DNA of 64,000 nucleotides. Origin: Zoogloeaceae bacterium G21618-S1. GTDB taxonomy: Bacteria; Pseudomonadota; Gammaproteobacteria; Burkholderiales; Rhodocyclaceae. A model generated the notes under the pieces. The model saw nothing but the letters and a program-made list of their open reading frames with translations. It did no database searches and was not told where the DNA came from. A program made the translations under genes and the position numbers. Shown in pieces: positions 30,110 to 38,765 of this stretch; position 1 is the stretch's first letter, and each line of letters opens with the position of its first letter. The DNA lies in contig JAPWHF010000002.1 in assembly GCA_027214125.1 (NCBI GenBank), positions 124,001 to 188,000 of the forward strand. The letters are read 5' to 3'.

Positions 30110-31106
30110 GACGGGAAAGCTTCTCCAGAATTGGCTGCAGGGCAGCGTCGGGGATCGAGGCACGCACCGGAAACACCCATGTGTTCGCTGGTGCGAATGC
30201 GGCGCATTTTACCGCATCCTTCTCGGTCAGAATTGTTGCTTCACCCTCACCGAAGGCCAGATCGGCCGGCGTGAAGGCATGGTGATCGGGAAACGGGTGC
30301 GCAATCACCGCCAACCCCAAGTCGGACAACTGGTCGAAGAAGCGTTGTGGCCGCCCGATGCCGGCCACCGCGTGCACCGACTGGCCCGAAAAATCGGCAG
30401 CGACCGCCGTCTGCGCCGGATGGCCGAGTCGCTCAAAGCGCTCGCCGACAAGCGCCATCGCGGCGCGCGACACACCGTTCAAACGATCCGCCAGGGCTGA
30501 CGAGACCGGGCCATGCGTCAGCACCAGATCGGCCTGCACGGCACGCCGGACGCCTTCGCGCAGCGGCCCCGCCGGCAGCAGCCAGCCATTGCCAAGTACC
30601 CGCTCGTCGATCACCACAATTTCCGCGGTGCGCGCCAGAGCGTAATGCTGCAGCCCGTCGTCGCTGATGATCACATCCACCTTGGGGTGGGCGTCGCACA
30701 GCACTCGCGCAGCAAGCGGGCGGTCTCGTCCGACTGCCACCGGACAACCCGTCCTGCGGGCCATCAGAAGCGGTTCGTCCCCCACGTCTTCGGGCCGGGA
30801 AGAGGCGACCACACAGCGCACATCGGCCCGCTGCCCGCCATACCCTCGACTGATGATGCCGGGCCGGTAGCCCTGCGCCGTCAATTGCTCGGCCAGCCAG
30901 ATCACCACGGGCGTCTTTCCACTCCCCCCAACGGCCACGTTGCCGACCACGACGACGGGTACGGGCGCGGCCTGCGACGGCAGCACACCGACGCGATACG
31001 CCAGCCGGCGCAAGCCAGAGAGCGCAGCAAAAACCAAAGAAAGCGGGAGAAGAAGCACGGCGCGCCAGCCTCGGCGCTGCCAGAATGCCGGCGCAGTCGC
31101 CGTCAT
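30090..31106 (-). CDS. lpxK: Tetraacyldisaccharide 4'-kinase
   Basis: A 338-residue inner-membrane-associated P-loop kinase that phosphorylates the lipid A precursor. An N-terminal hydrophobic helix (about 15-32) is followed by the Walker A motif [12 protein letters not shown] (about 55-66), then ISRGYGG and the acidic [15 protein letters not shown]. The end of the gene overlaps the Trm112 gene. It follows exbD by 16 bp. Confidence 0.96.
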   Translation of the reverse strand: MTATAPAFWQRRGWRAVLLLPLSLVFAALSGLRRLAYRVGVLPSQAAPVPVVVVGNVAVGGSGKTPVVIWLAEQLTAQGYRPGIISRGYGGQRADVRCVVASSRPEDVGDEPLLMARRTGCPVAVGRDRPLAARVLCDAHPKVDVIISDDGLQHYALARTAEIVVIDERVLGNGWLLPAGPLREGVRRAVQADLVLTHGPVSSALADRLNGVSRAAMALVGERFERLGHPAQTAVAADFSGQSVHAVAGIGRPQRFFDQLSDLGLAVIAHPFPDHHAFTPADLAFGEGEATILTEKDAVKCAAFAPANTWVFPVRASIPDAALQPILEKLSRHGRQAA

Positions 31107-31122
31107 GAGTGCGTGACCAGGC

Positions 31123-31539
31123 TCACTCGCCGCGGGTCGCGAAGGTAATCTGCGGCAAACCGACCCTTTGTGCCGCCTGCATCACATCCACGACGCGCTG
31201 GTGGCGCGCCTTGGCATCGGCGTTGATCACCACCAGCGGGGGCTCGGCGTCGGCCGGCGCTGCACGCCCAAGCGCTGAAGCGATCGCGTCGATATCCCGC
31301 CCGACCACCGGCACACGGTTGATCAACACATCGCCATCAGCGGTCACCGCGATATTGATTTCATTGGCCTGCGTTTGGATGGCATCAGCGCTGGCCGTCG
31401 GCAAATTCAGCTCAAGCCCCGAAAACTTCGCGTAGGTGGTGGTGAGCATCAAAAAGATGATGATCACCAGCAACACGTCGATCAAGGGGATGAGGTTGAT
31501 CTCGGGTTCTTCCTGTCGGCGGTTGGACTGAAATCGCAT
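31123..31539 (-). CDS. exbD: ExbD/TolR biopolymer transport protein
   Basis: A 138-residue protein with one membrane helix (about 15-37). The proton-path Asp21 lies in NLIPLIDVLLVI. A periplasmic domain with EINIAVTADGDVLIN follows. With ExbB it forms the proton-driven motor for TonB or a related envelope system; the tonB gene is not here. The ATG at 31539 gives the family MRFQ...EPEINLIP start. Gap to exbB is 13 bp. Confidence 0.95.
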   Translation of the reverse strand: MRFQSNRRQEEPEINLIPLIDVLLVIIIFLMLTTTYAKFSGLELNLPTASADAIQTQANEINIAVTADGDVLINRVPVVGRDIDAIASALGRAAPADAEPPLVVINADAKARHQRVVDVMQAAQRVGLPQITFATRGE

Positions 31540-31552
31540 TGCGTTTTCCCGA

Positions 31553-32161
31553 TCAGCCGCGGCGCTCGCCGTGCACAACCTCGACCAGCTTGACCGCTTG
31601 CTGCTCCATGTCGAGCACAAAGCTATTGACCAGCGCACGGAAATGGCGCCAGAAGATCATGGCCGGAATGGCAATGATCAGGCCGAAACCCGTGTTGTAC
31701 AGCGCCACAGAGATACCGTGCGCCAGCTGCTGCGGGTTGGCGCCGCCCGGCGTCTGCGATCCGAAGATTTCAATCATGCCGACGATGGTGCCGAACAAGC
31801 CCATCAACGGCGCAATGGATGCAATCGTGCCCAATGTGGTGAGAAAACGTTCGAGGTCGTGCACCACCGTACGGCCGGCCTCCTCAATCGCCTCTTTCAT
31901 CACCTCGCGCGAACTCTTCACATTGCGCAGCCCGGCAGCCAACACCTGCCCCAGCGGCGAATGGGCGGCAACACGTTGAATCATTTCCGCGCTCACGCCC
32001 TGACGCCGCAAATCGGCAACGACCTTGTCAAGCAAGCCGCGCGGCGCAATCCGCGAGCGTCGCAGGGTGATGGATCGCTCGATGATGAGCGCAACGGCAA
32101 TGACAGATGCAAACAACAGCGGCCAGATTGGCCAGCCCGCCGCCTTGATGATCTCGAACAC
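31553..32161 (-). CDS. exbB: ExbB/TolQ-type proton channel protein
   Basis: A 202-residue MotA/TolQ/ExbB family protein with three membrane helices (about 6-28, 110-135 and 150-175) and the core IAPLMGLFGTIVGMIE and GISVALYNTGFGLIIAIPA. I chose a GTG at 32161 (reading V/M-FEIIKAAGWPIWPLL) because it equals the family N-terminus and has AGGGG 9 bases upstream; a TTG nine codons earlier is open but lacks a ribosome site. It heads the exbB-exbD-lpxK-Trm112-kdsB-adk run. Confidence 0.93.
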   Translation of the reverse strand: MFEIIKAAGWPIWPLLFASVIAVALIIERSITLRRSRIAPRGLLDKVVADLRRQGVSAEMIQRVAAHSPLGQVLAAGLRNVKSSREVMKEAIEEAGRTVVHDLERFLTTLGTIASIAPLMGLFGTIVGMIEIFGSQTPGGANPQQLAHGISVALYNTGFGLIIAIPAMIFWRHFRALVNSFVLDMEQQAVKLVEVVHGERRG

Positions 32162-32518
32162 GCGCGCAATCCCCTGCGAATCTTTCAAAGGCGGAACTGT
32201 AGCGCCGGGCAGGCAATCTCGTCCAGCGCGGTGACCTCAACGCTTTGCGAACTCTGCGCAAACCGTGACGCCACAAGGGCTTCGCGCAGACATCCACAAA
32301 ATCTGTGGATAACTTTGTGGATGAGCTTGGTGTGATGCCCCTAAACCCGCTAAATGTAAGGACTTTTCCTACTTAGACCAAAAATGAGGCGACGATAAAT
32401 AACCAATAAAATCAACCGCTTGAAAAACACCCAAAGTATTCCATTCCATTTTGACTGATGCACCGCAGCAAGCCTTGACATTGCCAGTCCTGTGTGGATT
32501 GCCGATACAATCGCGGCC
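32162..32518. other. Divergent intergenic region between exbB and xseA
   Basis: This 357-bp gap has no gene I can support. It holds a cluster of three DnaA-box-like sites (32291-32324) and then, from about 32340 to 32460, a stretch clearly richer in A and T than the surrounding DNA. A TACAAT -10-like box at 32506-32511 lies 7 bases before the xseA ATG, so the xseA transcript may be leaderless. Confidence 0.7.
32291..32324. promoter_or_regulatory. DnaA-box cluster in an inverted repeat
   Basis: A perfect DnaA box, TGTGGATAA (the complement of TTATCCACA), lies at 32304-32312. It is flanked by CATCCACAAA (32291-32300) and its exact inverse TTTGTGGATG (32314-32323), each containing the TGTGGAT core. 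Three sites therefore fall in 34 bp. Confidence 0.7.
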
Positions 32519-33889
32519 ATGGAAACAGCGCCGACACGCCCGAATGCCCCCCCAATGACCTTGTCCGTCAGCGATTTGAACCGCCTTGCCCGTGAGGCGC
32601 TGGAAACCGGCTTTCCACCCTTGTGGGTGCAAGGCGAGCTCTCCAACGTTACTCACGCGCCATCCGGTCATATCTATTTCACACTCAAGGACGCGGGAGC
32701 CCAAGTGCGCTGCACACTGTGGCGCAGCCGCGCACAACGCATCAGTATCAGCTTGCGGGCCGGCATGCAGGTGGAGCTGCGCGCGCAGGTCACGCTGTAC
32801 GAACCGCGCGGCGACTACCAGCTCAGCGTCGAATCCGTGCGCGAGGCCGGTGTTGGCCATCTGTTCGACACCTTTGTCCGCCTCAAGTCAAGGCTCGAGG
32901 CCGAAGGCCTGTTCGCCGCCGAACACAAGCGTTCACCGCCCCACTATCCGCGTGGCGTGGCCATCATCAGCAGTCCCCAGGCGGCCGCATTGAAAGACGT
33001 GTGCGCCAGCTTCGCCCGCCGCGCCCCTCACTTGAAGCTCGTGTTGCTGCCGACCCCCGTACAAGGCGACGGCGCCGGCGCGCGCATCGCCGCGGCGCTC
33101 GACCGACTCGCGCGCATCGCACCCGCCAAAGGCCTGGATGTCGTGCTGCTGGTGCGCGGCGGCGGCAGCATTGAAGACCTGTGGGCCTTCAATGAAGAAG
33201 TCGTGGCGCGGGCCATTCGCCGCTGCGCCTTGCCCGTGATTAGCGGCGTCGGGCACGAAACCGACTTCACCATTGCAGACTTTGCGGCCGACTTGCGCGC
33301 CACCACGCCTACCGCTGCAGCCGAGCTGGCCAGCGCAGGGTTTTACGCCACCCCTGATCTGCTGGACCGGCGCCACATCGCCATGCAACGCGCCATGCAA
33401 CGCCGACTGAACACCGCGCAACAACAAACCGACCGTATCGTCCTGCGCCTGACACACCCCCGCCAACGCCTGGCCGACAGTCGCGCCGCCGTGAACGCAT
33501 TAGCGCGGCGCATGCGGATCGCCATGACCGGCCACACTCAATCCCTGGCGAGCCAGCGCGCGCACCTGGGCGCACGACTCAGCGCCTTGCGGCCCACGCC
33601 AGCACGCTACCGGCCCGCCCTCGACGCCATGCACAGCGCACTGCGACGCACCGTTGCGCGGCAACTCAGCCAGCGACGCTCGCAACTCGACGCCATCGCC
33701 GCCCACCTCGACCATCTGAACCCCGAAGCGGTGCTCTCACGCGGCTACAGCATCACGCGCGACGAAAACGGCCGCATCCTGCGTGAGGCCGCTGCCACCG
33801 CGGCGAACAGTGACATCACGGTGCAACTGCATCGCGGCAAGCTGATCGCCCGGATCACCCATCAATACACCGCGACCGATAACGACTGA
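32519..33889 (+). CDS. xseA: Exodeoxyribonuclease VII large subunit
   Basis: A 456-residue protein. The N-terminal OB-fold has LWVQGELSNVTHAPSGHIYFTLKD-type sequence (about 35-58), the catalytic core carries ISSPQAAALKD, LVRGGGSIEDLWAFN and VISGVGHETDFTIAD, and a long coiled coil runs from about 285 to 405. It degrades single-stranded DNA with XseB, which is not in the window. ATG at 32519 and 32555 are both possible; neither has a clear ribosome site. Confidence 0.96.
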   Translation: METAPTRPNAPPMTLSVSDLNRLAREALETGFPPLWVQGELSNVTHAPSGHIYFTLKDAGAQVRCTLWRSRAQRISISLRAGMQVELRAQVTLYEPRGDYQLSVESVREAGVGHLFDTFVRLKSRLEAEGLFAAEHKRSPPHYPRGVAIISSPQAAALKDVCASFARRAPHLKLVLLPTPVQGDGAGARIAAALDRLARIAPAKGLDVVLLVRGGGSIEDLWAFNEEVVARAIRRCALPVISGVGHETDFTIADFAADLRATTPTAAAELASAGFYATPDLLDRRHIAMQRAMQRRLNTAQQQTDRIVLRLTHPRQRLADSRAAVNALARRMRIAMTGHTQSLASQRAHLGARLSALRPTPARYRPALDAMHSALRRTVARQLSQRRSQLDAIAAHLDHLNPEAVLSRGYSITRDENGRILREAAATAANSDITVQLHRGKLIARITHQYTATDND

Positions 33890-33901
33890 GCCGCAGCGCG
33901 G

Positions 33902-33938
33902 TTGTCATTTCCCCTCAATCCCGACTAGAATTGTCGGG
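33902..33938 (+). promoter_or_regulatory. sodB promoter with inverted repeat around the -10
   Basis: TTGTCA (33902-33907) and TAGAAT (33926-33931) are 18 bp apart. CCCGAC (33920-33925) and GTCGGG (33933-33938) are exact inverted copies flanking the -10 box. The start codon at 33977 is preceded by AGGAG. Confidence 0.7.
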
Positions 33939-33976
33939 TTAATTGACTTCCGTCAAGGCTTCAACAAGGAGAAACC

Positions 33977-34561
33977 ATGGAACACGTTTTGCCCCAACTG
34001 CCGTACGCCAAAGATGCTCTGGCCCCGCACGTCTCTGCCGAAACGCTGGAATTCCACTACGGCAAGCACCATCAAGCCTATGTCACCAACCTGAACAACC
34101 TGATCAAGGGCACCGAGTACGACAGCCTCGATCTGGAAGCCATCATCAAGAAGGCACCGGCCGGCGGCCTGTTCAACAACGCCGCTCAGGTCTGGAACCA
34201 CACCTTCTTCTGGAACAGCATGGCCCCCAACGGTGGCGGTGAGCCCACCGGCGCGCTGGCCGCTGCCATCAAAGCCAAATGGGGTTCCTTCGAAGACTTC
34301 GCCAAGGCCTTTACCGCCTCGGCCGTGGGCAACTTCGGTTCGGGCTGGACCTGGCTGGTCAAGAAGGCCGACGGTTCGGTCGACATCGTCAACACCACGG
34401 CCGCCGGCACCCCGCTGACCACCGGCGACACCGCGCTGCTCTGTATCGATGTGTGGGAACACGCCTACTACATCGACTACCGCAACCGTCGCCCCGACTT
34501 CGTCGCCACCTTCCTCAAGAGCCTGGCGAACTGGAACTTTGCAGCGAAGAACTTCGGCTGA
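33977..34561 (+). CDS. sodB: Superoxide dismutase [Fe]
   Basis: A 194-residue cytoplasmic Fe/Mn-family superoxide dismutase. Metal ligands lie in [12 protein letters not shown] (His27), QVWNHTFFW (His74) and [11 protein letters not shown] (Asp and His near 157/161). The [13 protein letters not shown] and GSGWTWL sequences fit the iron form. It has its own promoter and terminator and precedes the sigma factor operon. Confidence 0.97.
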   Translation: MEHVLPQLPYAKDALAPHVSAETLEFHYGKHHQAYVTNLNNLIKGTEYDSLDLEAIIKKAPAGGLFNNAAQVWNHTFFWNSMAPNGGGEPTGALAAAIKAKWGSFEDFAKAFTASAVGNFGSGWTWLVKKADGSVDIVNTTAAGTPLTTGDTALLCIDVWEHAYYIDYRNRRPDFVATFLKSLANWNFAAKNFG

Positions 34562-34582
34562 TTTTTAGCCGACAAGCCTTGC

Positions 34583-34614
34583 AAAAAAGCCACGGCACTC
34601 GTCGTGGCTTTTTT
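34583..34614 (+). terminator. Intrinsic terminator after sodB
   Basis: AAAAAAGCCACG (34583-34594) pairs with CGTGGCTTTTTT (34603-34614) over an 8-base loop. Confidence 0.9.
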
Positions 34615-34713
34615 GTTTTCCGTGACCCGGCCATGCCGGACGGCAAACATCCGAGGCATTGGTGTATCCTGCGCCCAGCCCCTACGCGCTGCCCGGCGCC
34701 CCAAGGACATCCC

Positions 34714-35319
34714 GTGACTTCACCCGCCCCTGACACCCTAAAAGTGACCCCCGAAGCCTTGGCGGCGATACGCACCGACATGCTGCGCTTTGCCACCATG
34801 CAACTGCGTGACAGCCACCTGGCCGAAGACCTGGTGCAGGACACAATGATCACCGCGCTCAGCAAGGCAGCGCAGTTTGGCGGCCGCTCCTCGGTCAAGA
34901 CCTGGGTGTTCGCGATTTTGCGCAACAACGTGATCGACGCCATCAAGCAACGCTCGCGCACCGTCAATGCCGGCGACTACATCGCCGAAGGCGAGAGCAT
35001 GGACAGCGCCTTCGATACGCTGTTCAAGGCCAACGAACACTGGACACCGGCGGCCCGCCCCACCGACTGGGGCGACCCGGAAGACGCGCTGCGCGAACAA
35101 CAATTCTGGAAGGTTTTCGACGCCTGCCTCAACCGGCTGCCCGAAAACACGGCGCGCGTTTTCATGATGCGCGAGATCCTGGAACTCGACAGCGCCGAGA
35201 TCTGCGACACCTTGTCAATCAGCATGAGCAACTGCCACGTCATCCTGCACCGCGCCCGCAACGGCCTGCGCCGCTGCCTTGAATCCAACTGGTTTTCGGA
35301 GGGATCACCGGCATGCTGA
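34714..35319 (+). CDS. Sigma-70 family RNA polymerase sigma factor (ECF-like)
   Basis: A 201-residue sigma factor with region 2 (DSHLAEDLVQDTMITALSKA, then VKTWVFAILRNNVIDAIKQR) and region 4 (RLPENTARVFMMREILELDS, then ISMSNCHVILHRARNGLRRCL). It resembles the TIGR02943 group. AAGGA at 34703-34707 is 7 bases before a GTG at 34714, which decides the start in a long open frame. The stop overlaps the start of the zinc-binding anti-sigma gene by 7 bp. Position after sodB suggests, but does not show, an oxidative stress role. Confidence 0.9.
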   Translation: MTSPAPDTLKVTPEALAAIRTDMLRFATMQLRDSHLAEDLVQDTMITALSKAAQFGGRSSVKTWVFAILRNNVIDAIKQRSRTVNAGDYIAEGESMDSAFDTLFKANEHWTPAARPTDWGDPEDALREQQFWKVFDACLNRLPENTARVFMMREILELDSAEICDTLSISMSNCHVILHRARNGLRRCLESNWFSEGSPAC

Positions 35320-35510
35320 GCTGCAAGGAAACCTCTCACCTCATCTCCCAAGCGCAGGATCGCGAGCTGGGCATTGTCGAGCGCATGCAACTCGAGCTGC
35401 ACCTGGCCATGTGCAAAGGCTGCAGCAACCTGCGCAAACAAATGGATTTTATGCGTAGCGTGATTCGCCGCCACTCCGCGGCTGACGACGATACCCACTC
35501 CGATCACTGA
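35313..35510 (+). CDS. Zinc-binding anti-sigma factor (zf-HC2 type)
   Basis: A 65-residue soluble protein with the HxxxCxxC motif in LHLAMCKGCSNL (about 27-38) and an N-terminal CKETSHLISQAQDREL segment. Such ZAS-domain proteins hold their partner sigma factor and can release it on thiol oxidation. There is no membrane helix. It is translationally coupled to the sigma gene and ends 1 bp before truC. Confidence 0.88.
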   Translation: MLSCKETSHLISQAQDRELGIVERMQLELHLAMCKGCSNLRKQMDFMRSVIRRHSAADDDTHSDH

Positions 35511-35511
35511 C

Positions 35512-36273
35512 GTGATCAATGCAGCAGCGCCGGCGGCTGACGCACCGCTGGAGATCCTGTATCGCGACGACACGCTCGTCGCCATCCACAAACCCGCCGG
35601 CCTGCTGGTCCACCGCACCGCACTTGATCGCCACGAAACCCGCTTTGCCGTGCAGCTGCTGCGCGACCAGATCGGCCAGCACGTCTGGCCCGCCCATCGG
35701 CTCGACCGGGGCACCTCCGGCGTGCTGGTGTTCGCGCTCGACGCCGACACTGCCGGCCGCATCGGTCGGCAATTCGAAGCGCAGACGGTAGCCAAACGCT
35801 ATGTTGCGGTGGTGCGAGGCCATCCATCCGAATCCGGTCTGATTGATCACCCCCTCAGCAAACAGCGTGACGACCGCGAATGGGTCGATCCGCGCGCGCA
35901 ATCCGCACCCCAGGACGCGCGCACGGTCTACCGGCGCCTGGCCACCATCGAGCTGCCGATCGCAGTCGATCCCTACCCGAACAGCCGCTACGCCTTACTC
36001 GAGGTCCAACCCGAGACCGGCCGCAAACACCAGATCCGGCGTCACCTCAAGCACATCGCCCACCCCATCATCGGCGACGCCACCTACGGCAAGGGCCAGC
36101 ACAACCGCATGTTTGCCGAGCATTTCGGCAGCCAACGCCTGTTGCTCGCCAGCACCGACCTGTGGCTCGATCACCCGCACAGCGGCGAACGTCTGCACCT
36201 GCGTGCATCACCGGCGGATGACTTCATGGCGCTTTTGACGCAGTTCGGCTGGGTCACTGCATTACATAAATAA
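35512..36273 (+). CDS. truC: tRNA pseudouridine(65) synthase TruC
   Basis: A 253-residue RluA-family enzyme. The catalytic Asp is in AHRLDRGTSGVL (about 62-73); other shared segments are LVAIHKPAGLLVH near the start, the TGRKHQIRRHLKHI loop and IGDATYGKG. The LDRHETRFAVQLLRDQIGQH region and the end LLTQFGW match TruC rather than RluA/C/D. The start is a GTG 1 bp after the anti-sigma gene, so it may be read with that operon. Confidence 0.93.
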   Translation: MINAAAPAADAPLEILYRDDTLVAIHKPAGLLVHRTALDRHETRFAVQLLRDQIGQHVWPAHRLDRGTSGVLVFALDADTAGRIGRQFEAQTVAKRYVAVVRGHPSESGLIDHPLSKQRDDREWVDPRAQSAPQDARTVYRRLATIELPIAVDPYPNSRYALLEVQPETGRKHQIRRHLKHIAHPIIGDATYGKGQHNRMFAEHFGSQRLLLASTDLWLDHPHSGERLHLRASPADDFMALLTQFGWVTALHK

Positions 36274-36304
36274 CATCGCGTTGTAAGCTTTTTGCCGCGC
36301 CGAT

Positions 36305-36325
36305 GGTCTGATTCCCCACCAGACC
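36305..36325 (+). repeat. Hairpin between truC and arsS
   Basis: GGTCTG (36305-36310) and CAGACC (36320-36325) form a 6-bp stem with a 9-base loop. There is no T-run, so it is not a convincing terminator. Confidence 0.35.
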
Positions 36326-36376
36326 GATCCTCATCGAATTCGGCCGATACAACGCCCCAAACACAGGAGACGGCGC

Positions 36377-37342
36377 ATGCTCGCCACCTTGCCCCTGCTT
36401 CGCAAGACCGCCTTCCCCGCGCTGACCCGCAGCCGCATCGAAACCCTGCAGATCAACCTCGGCTACCGCTGCAACCAGCAATGCCTGCACTGCCATGTGA
36501 ATGCCGGCCCCAAGCGCACCGAGGAGATGGACAGCGACACCATCGACGCCATCCTGCGCTTCGTCGACAGCAACCCCGACGTGCGCATGCTCGACCTCAC
36601 CGGCGGCGCGCCGGAACTCAACCCGCACTTTCGCCGCTTGGTGGTCTCGGCCCGCGCCCGTGGCATGCGTGTCATCGACCGTTGCAACCTGACCATCCTC
36701 AGCGAGCCGGGCTACGAGACCCTCGCCGACTTCCTCGCCGAGCAAAGCGTGGAGGTCGTTGCCTCGCTGCCCTGTTATCTCGAAGACAACGTCAATGCCC
36801 AGCGCGGCAAGGGCGTGTTCGAAGCGAGCATCAACGGCCTCAAGCAACTCAACGCGCTCGGCTACGGCCAGCCCGACAGCGCGCTGACGCTCAACCTGGT
36901 TTTCAATCCCCAGGGCGCCGTCCTGCCGCCGCCGCAAGAAGCGCTCGAAGCGGCCTACAAGACCCACCTCGGCGAGCATTTCGGCATCGTCTTCAACCAG
37001 CTGTTCACGCTGGCCAACATGCCGATCCAGCGCTTTGGCTCCACCCTGCTTTCCAAAGGCGGCTTCAACCGCTACATGGATCTGCTCAAGTCCGCCCACC
37101 GCGACGACAACCTGCCCGGCGTGATGTGCCGCACCCAGATCAGCATCGACTGGCAGGGCAATCTGTACGACTGCGACTTCAACCAGATGCTTGAAATGCA
37201 CACCGAAGACGCCAACGGCCAGCGGCTGAACATTCACGACGCCACCGCGCAGCAGCTCGAAGGCGGTCGCATTCAGGTGGCCGGCCACTGCTACGGCTGC
37301 ACCGCCGGCCAGGGCTCAAGCTGCGGTGGCGCGCTGAGCTGA
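36377..37342 (+). CDS. arsS: Radical SAM/Cys-rich protein ArsS (arsenosugar biosynthesis family)
   Basis: A 321-residue radical SAM enzyme. The [4Fe-4S] motif is CNQQCLHC (Cys32, 36, 39), a GGAPELN segment binds SAM, and the C-terminal Cys-rich domain ends HCYGCTAG...SSCGGALS (Cys305, 308, 316). This is the TIGR04167 pattern. Family members in some bacteria contain selenocysteine in this tail; here all positions are Cys. ArsS is known to add a 5'-deoxyadenosyl group to methylated arsenic in arsenosugar synthesis. AGGAG precedes the ATG by 8 bases. It heads an operon with a symporter and a phosphoesterase. No arsM is in the window. Confidence 0.92.
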   Translation: MLATLPLLRKTAFPALTRSRIETLQINLGYRCNQQCLHCHVNAGPKRTEEMDSDTIDAILRFVDSNPDVRMLDLTGGAPELNPHFRRLVVSARARGMRVIDRCNLTILSEPGYETLADFLAEQSVEVVASLPCYLEDNVNAQRGKGVFEASINGLKQLNALGYGQPDSALTLNLVFNPQGAVLPPPQEALEAAYKTHLGEHFGIVFNQLFTLANMPIQRFGSTLLSKGGFNRYMDLLKSAHRDDNLPGVMCRTQISIDWQGNLYDCDFNQMLEMHTEDANGQRLNIHDATAQQLEGGRIQVAGHCYGCTAGQGSSCGGALS

Positions 37343-37367
37343 TTCTCTGGACATCACGGGGCTGACA

Positions 37368-38765
37368 ATGAATTTCTCCAACACACAAGGCGTCTACTTC
37401 TGGGGCTTTCTGGTGGTCTTCGGGGTAGTGATGTATCTCATTTCCCCCAAGGTCAAGGACGAAGGCGGCTTCTTTCGCGGCACCGACACCGAGGGCCGTC
37501 CGGCCTCGTCGTGGGCCTTGATGATGAGCATCTTCATCAGCTGGATTTTCGCCAAATCGGTCACCAATGCCGCCAACCTCGGCGCCGCCTACGGCATCGT
37601 CGGCGGGCTGGCCTACGCCACCTACTGGCTGTCGATTCCCTTCGCCGGCTGGATCATCTACCGCCTTCGCACCCGCGAAGGCGCAACCGGACTGGTGCCC
37701 TTTCTCGTCGCCAAATACGGGCGCTTCGCCGCCATGGCCTTTTCGGCCGCCATACTGATCCGCCTCTACAACGAAGTGTGGAGCAACACCGCGGTGGTCG
37801 GCGGTTACTACGGCGAATCCGGCTCTTTCGCCTTCATCGCCTCGGCGCTGCTGTTCACCGCCGCCGTGCTGCTCTACAGCCTCAAGGGCGGGCTGCGCAG
37901 CTCGATCTTTACCGATGTGATCCAGGCCGTGGTGTTCGTGCTCTTCCTTGGCCTGGTGCTGATCTGGATTGTGCCCACCCATGGCCCGGTGGCGCTGCTG
38001 ACCGAAGGCCATTTCGCGCTCGATGCAGGTGCCGATCTGCTGCTCGTCGCGCTGTTGCAGGTCTTGTCCTACCCCTTCCACGACCCGGTCCTCACCGACC
38101 GCGGCTTCATCACCCGCGAAAAAACCATGCTGCGCGCCTTCGTGATCGCCGGCGTACTGGGCTTCTTCGCCATCCTCGCCTTCAGTCTGGTCGGCGTGCA
38201 CGCCAAGCTCGAAGGCATCGCCGCGGCCGGCAACGCGCCGGCGCAAGTCGCCAAAGGATTGGGATTGGCCGGTTTCTTCGCGATGAGCGTGGTGATGATC
38301 TCTTCCGCCGCTTCGACGCTGGACTCGACCTTCACCTCACTGTCCAAATCGGTTGCGCACGAGCTGCCGCTGCTGGCCGGACGCACGCCAGGCACCCGCG
38401 CCATCCGCAACGGCGTGGTGACCATGGCGGTGTTCGCCCTGCTCGGCAACCTGCCCATGATGGCCGGCACCGACATCCTCAAGGCCACCACGCTGTCGGG
38501 CACCATGGTGATCGGGCTGGCGCCCATATTTCTGCTCTCGCGCTGGGTCAGCTACTCGCCGCTGTCCTTCCATCTGGCCTTCTGGAGCGGCATGGCGTTG
38601 GGCGTGATGCTCGCGCTCGGCGCGATTCCGGCCAGCTGGGCGATCGGCACCGGCAAGTACGGCCTGCTGCTGGGCACCAACCTGTACGGTCTGATCATCT
38701 GCACCGCCGGCTTCCTGCTACCGCTGGCGCTCGGCCATCGCCGTAGCGCAACCGAAGCCGCATGA
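37368..38765 (+). CDS. Sodium:solute symporter family protein
   Basis: A 465-residue inner-membrane transporter with about 12 helices, of the SSS (LeuT-fold) family. Conserved parts include SIFISWIFAKSVTNAANLGAAYG-type sequence in helix 2 (about 50-72), GLRSSIFTDVIQAVVF and a Ser-rich SSAASTLDSTFTSLSKS stretch around 310-326 that normally forms the Na+ site. It starts 25 bp after arsS and overlaps the next gene by 4 bp, so it probably imports or exports a substrate of the same pathway. The solute is unknown. Confidence 0.88.
   Translation: MNFSNTQGVYFWGFLVVFGVVMYLISPKVKDEGGFFRGTDTEGRPASSWALMMSIFISWIFAKSVTNAANLGAAYGIVGGLAYATYWLSIPFAGWIIYRLRTREGATGLVPFLVAKYGRFAAMAFSAAILIRLYNEVWSNTAVVGGYYGESGSFAFIASALLFTAAVLLYSLKGGLRSSIFTDVIQAVVFVLFLGLVLIWIVPTHGPVALLTEGHFALDAGADLLLVALLQVLSYPFHDPVLTDRGFITREKTMLRAFVIAGVLGFFAILAFSLVGVHAKLEGIAAAGNAPAQVAKGLGLAGFFAMSVVMISSAASTLDSTFTSLSKSVAHELPLLAGRTPGTRAIRNGVVTMAVFALLGNLPMMAGTDILKATTLSGTMVIGLAPIFLLSRWVSYSPLSFHLAFWSGMALGVMLALGAIPASWAIGTGKYGLLLGTNLYGLIICTAGFLLPLALGHRRSATEAA

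Noticed and set aside
32291-32460. Replication origin
   Set aside because: DnaA boxes and an AT-rich stretch are present, but dnaA, dnaN, rpmH, parA/B or gidA are not nearby, and three boxes are few for oriC. Kept only as a DnaA-binding locus.
37340-37345. Possible selenocysteine read-through at the arsS TGA
   Set aside because: The C-terminal tail is complete with Cys at each key place and GGALS at the end; read-through would run into the ribosome site of the symporter gene with no family sequence.
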